Of a stretch of 8,333 nucleotides of DNA, positions 1-5,815 are shown in pieces. The stretch comes from Zoogloeaceae bacterium (GTDB lineage Bacteria; Pseudomonadota; Gammaproteobacteria; Burkholderiales; Rhodocyclaceae). The stretch spans positions 1 through 8,333 of the forward strand of contig JAITEO010000252.1 of assembly GCA_031281985.1 (NCBI GenBank), written 5' to 3'. The stretch's first letter is position 1. Each line of letters begins with the position of its first letter. Made by a program: the position numbers and the translations under genes. Under the pieces are notes generated by a model, which worked only from the letters and a program-made list of their open reading frames with translations, ran no database searches and was not told the DNA's origin.

Positions 1-33
1 TTTTCGAGCATGTTCACATTTGAAATCCGGGAG

Positions 34-319
34 CGTCCCGAAGGGACGTAACTTTGATAACCCCCGGCGTCAGCCGGGGGCGTGGCGGCCATCCCACCCA
101 GGATAGCCCCAACGGGGCGTTACTCGCAGCGGGGCATCATGGGAAAAAACATTCGTTGCGCCCGTGTACGAAAAACGATTGCGATAGCGGCTCTGCCGGA
201 AACGACGCATGTGCCGATGCGGCTGCACGACGTAACGCCCCGTTGGGGCTACCTGATCTGGAGGCCATGTTCCCCCCGGCTGACGCCGGGGGTTATCAGA
301 ATCGCGTCCCTTCGGGACG
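34..319. repeat. Composite inverted repeat of about 286 bp, each arm made of three small palindromes
   Basis: The left arm (34-123) and right arm (232-319) are imperfect reverse complements. Exact matching blocks are 34-48 with 305-319 (15 nt), 56-80 with 273-297 (25 nt) and 104-123 with 232-251 (20 nt). Each block contains its own short palindrome: CGTCCCGAAGGGACG (34-48), a CCCCCGGC/GCCGGGGG stem (61-80) and GCCCCAACGGGGC (106-118). The 108-nt centre (124-231) is less GC-rich than the arms and shows no convincing gene. No target-site duplication is visible outside the arms. The layout suggests a dispersed palindromic element (REP- or MITE-like), but mobility is inference. Confidence 0.8.
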
Positions 320-406
320 CCGCCCGTGCGCGGCGGCGCGTCGTCTGGACGGTTTTCCTCCTCTTTTAACTGCACCCCCGCGCCGCAACATTCCCCGGAT
401 TCCGAA

Positions 407-455
407 CCCTTGCAGGGCGCAACCCCTTGTAGGGTGCAGCCCTTGCAGGGCGCGG
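407..455. repeat. Three tandem CCCTTGCAGGG-type small hairpins next to the btuF stop
   Basis: Three near-copies of a 16-17 nt unit lie end to end: 407-422, 423-439 and 440-455. The outer copies start CCCTTGCAGGGCGC and the middle one reads CCCTTGTAGGGTGCAG after one extra C. Each can form a 4-bp stem (CCCT/AGGG) with a 3-nt loop. They begin 4 bases beyond the btuF stop on the minus strand, so they lie in its 3' untranslated region. No T-tract follows, so a classical intrinsic terminator is not supported. Confidence 0.6.
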
Positions 456-458
456 GCA

Positions 459-1391
459 TCATTTCGTCGCCCGCGCCTCCTCGAGCTGGCGGCACAGGAT
501 TTCCGCGCCATCCAGCAGGCGCGGGGTGTGGCGCTGGATCAGGTCGGGGTGGAGAAAAAACAGGTTGCCGCGTTGCACGGCTTGCAGCCGGGGCCAGCGA
601 CGCCAGTCGTCCAGCCATTCCGGACGCGCGTCGGCCATGCCCGCCGCAAGGATGACTTCCGGATTGGCGGCCAGCACGGATTCCAGGCTCACCACGGGAA
701 CCAGTGTGCGCAGATGCCCGTAGATATTGCGGCCGCCGCACAGGGCAATCACCTGGGTGATGATCTGCGTTTTCCCGACCGTCATCAACGGCGCAGGCCA
801 AAGCTGGTAAAAGACCGTAATGGGCGCTTGCTGGCTGTAACGCGCGCGCAGGGCGTCCAGCCGTTGCCGGTAGGCGCGGGCGGCGGCAAGCGCCTTTGCG
901 CGATGCCCGGATAACGCGCCCAGGGTTTCGAGCAGACGGGCGATGTCTTCCAGTGTTTGCGCTTCCGTCACGAAAACCCGCAAGCCCAGCGCGCGCAGGG
1001 CATCCACCTGCGCGGGCGCGTTACCGCTCTTCCAGGCAAGGATGAGGTCTGGCCGCAAGTGGAGGATGCGCTCCAGATCCAGGCGATCGTAGCCGCCGAC
1101 GCGCGGCACCGCGCGCGCATCCTGCGGATAATCGCTGAACTGCGCCGCGCCGACCAGTTGCCCGCCCGCGCCAACGGCATAGAGGATTTCCGTCAGATGC
1201 GGCGCAAGACTGACGATGCGCTGCGCCGGAGCTTCCAGCGTGAATTCTTGCCCCGTGTCGTCCGTGAAGGTTTGCGCGCCCGCCAGAAACGGCATCCCCG
1301 CCAGCGCCAACAGGAGAAGACAGAGGAAACCGGCAAGACCAACCGGCGTTTGCCCGCCAGCCGGACAGCGCGCCGCGCCACCGCCGCGCAG
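459..1391 (-). CDS. btuF: Periplasmic cobalamin (vitamin B12)-binding protein, BtuF family; start uncertain
   Basis: This is the substrate-binding protein of a BtuCDF-type ABC importer, expected to bind B12 in the periplasm. The mature part (from about 1274, AQTFTDDTGQEF) matches BtuF along its length: QRIVSLAPHLTEILYAVG, FSDYPQDA, LERILHLRPDLILAW, a central helix, then CGGRNIY, VSLESVLAANPEVIL and a C-terminal helix. It is preceded in frame by a signal-like segment (PVGLAGFLCLLLLALAGMPFLAGA). The mature length of about 271 residues is normal. The start is a guess: no in-frame ATG, GTG or TTG lies between TTG 1475 and TTG 1310. The CTG at 1391, with AAGGA 10 bases upstream, would give a leader of about 39 residues. 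ATG 1295 and TTG 1310 cut into the signal, and the frame open to ATG 1655 translates repeat DNA. No btuC or btuD is in the window. Related haem or iron-chelate binding proteins are a less likely alternative. Confidence 0.85.
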   Translation of the reverse strand: MRGGGAARCPAGGQTPVGLAGFLCLLLLALAGMPFLAGAQTFTDDTGQEFTLEAPAQRIVSLAPHLTEILYAVGAGGQLVGAAQFSDYPQDARAVPRVGGYDRLDLERILHLRPDLILAWKSGNAPAQVDALRALGLRVFVTEAQTLEDIARLLETLGALSGHRAKALAAARAYRQRLDALRARYSQQAPITVFYQLWPAPLMTVGKTQIITQVIALCGGRNIYGHLRTLVPVVSLESVLAANPEVILAAGMADARPEWLDDWRRWPRLQAVQRGNLFFLHPDLIQRHTPRLLDGAEILCRQLEEARATK

Positions 1392-1497
1392 GTTCGGGCA
1401 ATCCTTGCGCGATCGGGCGGATTCGCCGCAAGAATGGGGACGAACATGGGCGCAATGAAAAGTGGAGGAACCCAACGAAGCGCCGCCGCTTGCCGTC

Positions 1498-1527
1498 CCC
1501 TCTCCCCCAAGTCTTTGGGGGAGAGGG
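1498..1527. repeat. Perfect 13-bp hairpin, CCCTCTCCCCCAA/TTGGGGGAGAGGG
   Basis: Bases 1498-1510 pair perfectly with 1515-1527 around a GTCT loop. Read on the minus strand, it lies about 107 bases upstream of the CTG taken as the btuF start, so it may be in the leader or promoter region. No T-run follows on either strand. It reads like an intergenic repeat more than a terminator. Confidence 0.7.
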
Positions 1528-1633
1528 TGCCCGGTAGGGCGGGAGAGAGGGTGGCACGGCGCGTTGTCAGGGTTCTTCTGGAAAAGTTGCAGCCTGCAAA
1601 AGCCCTCTCCTGAAAAAGGGGGGAGCTGAGGGG

Positions 1634-1660
1634 TCATCCTGTCCATCCTGTTCATCCTGT
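1634..1660. repeat. Three tandem copies of a 9-bp unit (T/C)CATCCTGT
   Basis: Units are 1634-1642 (TCATCCTGT), 1643-1651 (CCATCCTGT) and 1652-1660 (TCATCCTGT). On the minus strand the unit is ACAGGATGA or ACAGGATGG. The repeat supplies the ATG codons (1655, 1646, 1637) that open the long frame upstream of btuF, so those should not be trusted as starts. Confidence 0.75.
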
Positions 1661-1779
1661 CAAAGTTGTCTTTTCCCCAGACAAGGGGGGAGCGGGGAGG
1701 AACGCAAGGGCAAACGCGCGCGCCATGATGAAGGCATCCCTGCGCTTGCCCTGGATTGCATCCGCCGCTATGCGGCCTT

Positions 1780-1842
1780 GTAGGGGCGGCAATCTGCCGC
1801 CCGTTTTCGGCCTGTGGGCGGGCGGCAGGTTGCCGCCCCTAC
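1780..1842. repeat. Inverted repeat with GTAGGGGCG...CGCCCCTAC ends
   Basis: Arms 1780-1802 and 1820-1842 match at 22 of 23 positions, with a 17-nt spacer. Each arm contains a smaller palindrome: GGCGGCA/TGCCGCC around ATC on the left, and GGCGGCA/TGCCGCC around GGT on the right. Its GTAGGGGCG end is shared with the repeat at 8267-8333, while the inner sequence differs. No T-tract follows, so a repeat element fits better than a terminator. Confidence 0.75.
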
Positions 1843-1922
1843 GGCAAGGCCAACAAGACCGGCCATGCCCGACGCGCGCCCACGGAATACCGGCCACTGA
1901 TCACAAAGGCGCGCAGCGCCGC

Positions 1923-1971
1923 TCTGTCTTCTGTCTTCTGTCCTCAGTCCTCCGTCCTCTGTCCCCTGATC
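1923..1971. repeat. Heptanucleotide tandem repeat (consensus TCTGTCC) crossing the rsmI stop
   Basis: The 7-nt units are TCTGTCT, TCTGTCT, TCTGTCC, TCAGTCC, TCCGTCC and TCTGTCC (1923-1964), then a degenerate CCTGATC (1965-1971). The unit starting at 1944 reads GGACTGA on the minus strand and supplies the TGA stop of rsmI. Because 7 is not a multiple of 3, a change in copy number upstream of the stop would alter the protein tail. Confidence 0.8.
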
Positions 1972-2798
1972 TCCAGCGCATAGGCATACAGCTCGTTTTT
2001 ACCGTGGCCGCTCAGGGTTGCCGCCAGTTTGGCGGCTTGTTTCATGGGCAGGTTTTCGGCGAGGAAAAGGCGCAGGAGGCGTTTGGCTTCGTCTGCCGGA
2101 GGGGCTTTCGTTGCGCCGGAGACGATGAGCGCGAATTCTCCCTTCTGGCGCATCGGGTCGGCGGCGAGCCAATCGGCGGCTTCGCCCAGCGGCAGGCGCT
2201 GGATGGTTTCGAATTGCTTGCTGAGTTCGCGCGCAATCAGCACGGTGCGTTCCGCGCCCAATTCCTGAGTCATATCCGCGACGCTCTCCAGGATGCGGTG
2301 TGGCGCTTCGTAGAACACCAGCGCGTAGGGCAGGGCAGCCAGCGTCTTCAGCGCCGCCCGGCGCGGTCCGCTCCTGGACGGCAGAAAGCCGAAAAAGAGC
2401 CAGTGCGCCTCGGAAAATCCGGCGGCGGAAAGGGCGGTGACGGCGGCGCAGGGGCCGGGCAGGGGGATGACCCGCGCGCCCGCGGCGTGGGCGTGGGCGA
2501 CGATGCGCGCGCCGGGGTCGGAGATGCCGGGCGTTCCGGCGTCCGAAATCAAGGCGACGGCTTCGCCTTTTGCCAACAGCGCCAGCACCCGTTCGGCGGC
2601 GGCGTTCTCGTTGTGCGCGTGCGCCGCCAGAAGACGCGCCTTTGCGCCGATGTGCCGCAGGAGCGGCGCGGAGTGGCGGGTATCTTCCGCCGCCACCCAA
2701 TTAACCGCGCAGAGCACGTCGCGGGCGCGTTCGGAAATGTCGGCAAGGTTTCCCAGCGGCGTGGGAACGACATACAATGGCGCGTATTCTGTAGTCAT
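1944..2798 (-). CDS. rsmI: 16S rRNA (cytidine1402-2'-O)-methyltransferase RsmI
   Basis: RsmI uses S-adenosylmethionine to 2'-O-methylate C1402 of 16S rRNA in the ribosomal decoding centre; it acts in the cytoplasm. The 284-residue product is close to the E. coli length. Family motifs appear in order: VPTPLGNLADIS (11-22), AEDTRHS (37-43), SDAGTPGISDPG (85-96), LPGPCAAVTALSAAG (113-127), FYEAPHRI (162-169), ELSKQFE (191-197) and GEFALIVSG (220-228). The ATG at 2798 places the first motif at the usual distance; the frame stays open upstream only as the shadow of yraN. The ribosome site is weak. The last residues (RGQRTED) and the stop come from a 7-bp tandem repeat, so the C-terminal tail is probably not native. 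It is divergent from yraN with 12 bases between the starts, as rsmI is from its neighbours in E. coli. Confidence 0.95.
   Translation of the reverse strand: MTTEYAPLYVVPTPLGNLADISERARDVLCAVNWVAAEDTRHSAPLLRHIGAKARLLAAHAHNENAAAERVLALLAKGEAVALISDAGTPGISDPGARIVAHAHAAGARVIPLPGPCAAVTALSAAGFSEAHWLFFGFLPSRSGPRRAALKTLAALPYALVFYEAPHRILESVADMTQELGAERTVLIARELSKQFETIQRLPLGEAADWLAADPMRQKGEFALIVSGATKAPPADEAKRLLRLFLAENLPMKQAAKLAATLSGHGKNELYAYALEIRGQRTED
2773..2778 (+). promoter_or_regulatory. Possible -10 element for the yraN series, inside rsmI
   Basis: TACAAT matches the sigma-70 -10 consensus at 5 of 6 positions and lies 32 bases before the yraN ATG. The best -35 candidate, TTTCCC at 2749-2754 with an 18-bp spacer, is poor. 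With only 12 bases between the divergent starts, any yraN promoter must lie inside rsmI, which makes this position plausible. Confidence 0.3.
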
Positions 2799-2810
2799 GG
2801 CAAAGGCAAA

Positions 2811-3201
2811 ATGAGCGTGAAAAACTGGTTGGCCGGTCTTTGGGAAAAGGCAAAAAGGGCGCGGCGCGATTCGGAAAGTACGGATGGTATGCGCGCGGAG
2901 ACGTTGGCGGCAAATTATCTGCGCGCGCAGGGTCTTGTCATCGTCGCGCGCAACTTTCGCGTGCGCGGCGGCGAAATCGACCTCATCGCCCGCGAGGGCG
3001 AAATCACGGTGTTCGTGGAAGTGCGCCTGCGCCGCTCGCAGGCGTTCGGCGGCGCAATCGGCAGCATCGGCCTCCAGAAGCGCCGCCGTCTGCTCCTCGC
3101 GGCGCAGCACTGGCTGCTGCGCCATCCGCGACAGGGCAACTGCCGCTTCGATTGCGTGTTGCTCGACGATCTCGACGCCCATAACCTGGAATGGATACGC
3201 C

Positions 3202-3224
<23 letters not shown>
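2811..3224 (+). CDS. yraN: YraN/UPF0102-family nuclease-fold protein
   Basis: YraN proteins have a restriction-endonuclease-like fold related to Holliday-junction resolvases; their cellular role is not firmly established. The 137-residue product has the family pattern: an E30-containing helix (RAETLAANYLRAQG), VIVARNFRVRGGEIDLIA with the acidic GEIDLI (54-59), and TVFVEVRLR, where E70 would be a second metal ligand. An arginine occupies the place of the catalytic lysine often seen as VEVK; I believe VEVR also occurs in the family. A short basic N-terminal extension (residues 1-25) precedes the domain. The ATG at 2811 was chosen because it gives a family-length protein; upstream sequence is antisense to rsmI. 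Its 3' end overlaps the next gene by 23 bases. The neighbourhood (rsmI, diaA, dolP) is the same as that of E. coli yraN. Confidence 0.92.
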
Positions 3225-4234
<1,010 letters not shown>

Positions 4235-4284
4235 AAGGCGAGGGGAGCGTTCGGTTTGCATCGACTTTTAATCGGGAGCTAAAA

Positions 4285-4929
4285 ATGAAGCGCGTCGTTC
4301 GTCCTGTTCTTGTTTGTCTTGCCCTGCTGCTCGCCTTGCCCGCCCTGCAAGGCTGTTTTGGCGTGGCGCTGGTCGGCGTGACCACCGGCGTCATCGCGGT
4401 GGTGGATCGCCGCTCCATCGGCGCCCAGACCGATGATGCCGCCATCGAACTGAAGGCGGCCATGCGGCTTCCCAAAGCCCTGAAGGAGGTCAGTCACGTC
4501 AATTTCACCAGCTATAACCGCCGCGTGCTGATCACAGGCGAAGCGTCCAGCGAAGCGGTCAAGAAGCAGATCGCCGAAGAAGTGCTCCGCATCGAAAACG
4601 TGCAGGGCGTGTTGAATGAAATTGTCATTGCTGGCAACAGCAGCCTGGCGTCGCGCAGCAATGACGCCTTCATCAGTTCCAAGGTCAAGGCGCGCTTCAT
4701 CGACGCCAATCAATTCACCGCCAGTCACGTGAAGGTGATCACGGAGGCGGGCGTGGTCTTCCTGCAGGGCATCGTAAACGAGCGCGAAGCCGCCGCCGCC
4801 GTGCAGATTGCGCGCACCACCAAGGGGGTGATCAAGGTGGTCAATGCGCTGGTGAAGGAAAGCGACGAGGAAATCCGCCGCATCGAAAACAGCCTTGCCA
4901 ATTCCGCGACTTCCACCGACGGACGATGA
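4285..4929 (+). CDS. dolP: Outer-membrane lipoprotein with two BON domains, DolP (YraP) family
   Basis: DolP is a dual-BON lipoprotein that binds anionic phospholipid and supports outer-membrane integrity and the BAM complex in E. coli. The 214-residue product begins MKRVVRPVLVCLALLLALPA and has a lipobox LQGC with lipidated Cys at residue 24; E. coli DolP also has LQGC. A linker with DRRSIGAQTDD (41-51) matches the DPRSVGTQVDD of E. coli. BON domain 1 covers about 47-117 and BON domain 2 about 126-193 (VKVITEAGVVFLQGIVNEREA). The C-terminal tail (194-214) is polar. The start has a good ribosome site (GGGAG, 4274-4278, 6 bases before ATG 4285). Its TGA overlaps the gmk ATG (ATGA, 4926-4929), suggesting translational coupling. 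I see no sigma-E-type promoter in the 50 bases upstream. The position after diaA fits this identity. Confidence 0.93.
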   Translation: MKRVVRPVLVCLALLLALPALQGCFGVALVGVTTGVIAVVDRRSIGAQTDDAAIELKAAMRLPKALKEVSHVNFTSYNRRVLITGEASSEAVKKQIAEEVLRIENVQGVLNEIVIAGNSSLASRSNDAFISSKVKARFIDANQFTASHVKVITEAGVVFLQGIVNEREAAAAVQIARTTKGVIKVVNALVKESDEEIRRIENSLANSATSTDGR

Positions 4930-5561
4930 ACGGAGCCTTGCGCGTGTCCGGTCTGCTGTTCATCGTCGCCGCGCCTTCGGGCGCGGGCAAGACCACGCTG
5001 GTGCGTCGTCTCATTGCCCAGACGCCGAACCTTGCCCTTTCCGTCTCCTGCACCACCCGCTCGCCGCGTCCGGGCGAAGTCGATGGCCGCGACTATCATT
5101 TCCTGGAGAAAGCGGACTTTCACGCCCTGCAGGAAGCCGGGGATTTTCTCGAATGGGCGAAGGTGCATGGCAACTACTACGGCACCTCCCGCCGCCAGAT
5201 CGCCGACGCGCGGGCGGCGGGGCGCGACGTGCTGCTGGAAATCGACTGGCAGGGCGCGGCGCAGGTGCGCGGCGCGTTTCCTGACGCCATCGACATCTTC
5301 ATCCTGCCGCCTTCGATGGAGGCGCTGGCCGAGCGGTTGCGCGGGCGCGGCACGGAAGACGATGCGGTCATCGAGCGGCGTTTCCTGGCGGCGCGCGAGG
5401 AGATCCGGCATGTGGACGACTTCGGCTATGTTATCATGAACGCCGATCTGGACACGGCATACGCCCAGCTCGCAAGCATCGTCGAAGCGTCGAGACTGAC
5501 GCTCGCCTGCCAGCGCCAGCGGCATCCAGAATACTTTGAACGCTTCTTTTCCTCTCTATGA
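4926..5561 (+). CDS. gmk: Guanylate kinase
   Basis: Guanylate kinase converts GMP plus ATP to GDP plus ADP, a step toward GTP and thus toward (p)ppGpp precursors. The 211-residue product has the expected length. The P-loop APSGAGKTT spans 16-24. GMP-binding elements are [18 protein letters not shown] (42-59) and GNYYGTS (82-88). [10 protein letters not shown] (102-111) is the conserved core strand, and [10 protein letters not shown] (137-146) the lid. ATG 4926 overlaps the dolP stop by 4 bases, so translation is probably coupled; the reading frame before it shows no family sequence. It is followed after 10 bases by rpoZ, then spoT, a common order in betaproteobacteria. The tail ends [12 protein letters not shown]. 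Confidence 0.97.
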   Translation: MNGALRVSGLLFIVAAPSGAGKTTLVRRLIAQTPNLALSVSCTTRSPRPGEVDGRDYHFLEKADFHALQEAGDFLEWAKVHGNYYGTSRRQIADARAAGRDVLLEIDWQGAAQVRGAFPDAIDIFILPPSMEALAERLRGRGTEDDAVIERRFLAAREEIRHVDDFGYVIMNADLDTAYAQLASIVEASRLTLACQRQRHPEYFERFFSSL

Positions 5562-5571
5562 GAACAGCATC

Positions 5572-5778
5572 ATGGCTCGCATTACCGTTGAAGATTGTCT
5601 GAAACACATTCCCAACCGCTTCGAAATGTCGCTTTCCGCGGCGCACCGCGCGCGGCAACTGCTCGCCGGCGCGACGCCGCTGGTGGAAGACGAAAAGGAC
5701 AAGCCGACCGTCGTCGCCCTGCGCGAAATCGCCGCCGCCAAGGTCGGGAAGGAAGTGTTGAACCGCGGGCAAGCCTGA
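5572..5778 (+). CDS. rpoZ: RNA polymerase omega subunit
   Basis: Omega is the smallest core RNA polymerase subunit; it clamps beta-prime and in proteobacteria contributes to a ppGpp binding site. The 68-residue product begins [20 protein letters not shown], the standard omega N-terminus, and contains [16 protein letters not shown] (44-59). The length is typical of betaproteobacterial omega. ATG 5572 was chosen over an in-frame ATG at 5536 because it starts exactly at the family N-terminus; the earlier one lies inside gmk. TGAGAA (5559-5564), which overlaps the gmk stop, is a weak ribosome site. The gap to spoT is 37 bases. Expression together with gmk and spoT places a ppGpp target next to the enzyme making the signal. 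Confidence 0.96.
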   Translation: MARITVEDCLKHIPNRFEMSLSAAHRARQLLAGATPLVEDEKDKPTVVALREIAAAKVGKEVLNRGQA

Positions 5779-5815
5779 ACGCCGGGCGCACGGGCAGGGA
5801 GAACGGCAGGTCATC

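Larger units (their letters stand above)
1392..1943. other. 552-bp gene-free region between btuF and rsmI, a mosaic of repeats
   Basis: Open frames here are repeat translations or continuations of neighbouring genes; none resembles a protein family I recognise. The stretch contains a 13-bp-stem hairpin (1498-1527), a 9-bp tandem repeat (1634-1660), an 11-bp direct repeat AAGGGGGGAGC (1616-1626 and 1683-1693), a GTAGGGGCG-ended inverted repeat (1780-1842) and most of the first half of a 7-bp tandem repeat (1923-1971). It should also hold the btuF promoter. I looked for a cobalamin riboswitch on the minus strand and found no recognisable B12 box. Confidence 0.7.

Noticed and set aside
34..319. 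Complete insertion sequence
   Set aside because: The centre is only 108 nt, encodes no transposase, and no target-site duplication is visible.
407..455. CRISPR array
   Set aside because: The units are 16-17 nt, directly adjacent and without spacers, and there are no cas genes.
54..914. A 286-codon plus-strand frame across the inverted repeat and btuF
   Set aside because: Its first part translates the palindromes and its second part is antisense to btuF; nothing in it looks like a protein domain.
1392..1560. Cobalamin riboswitch upstream of btuF
   Set aside because: Expected from the gene's function, but I could find no B12-box-like sequence or plausible core on the minus strand.
1780..1842. 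Intrinsic terminator for rsmI or btuF
   Set aside because: The stem is strong but no T-run follows on either strand, and the arms have the nested structure of a repeat family.
1725..2810. A long in-frame extension upstream of yraN
   Set aside because: It runs antisense through rsmI and through repeats. The family match begins after ATG 2811.
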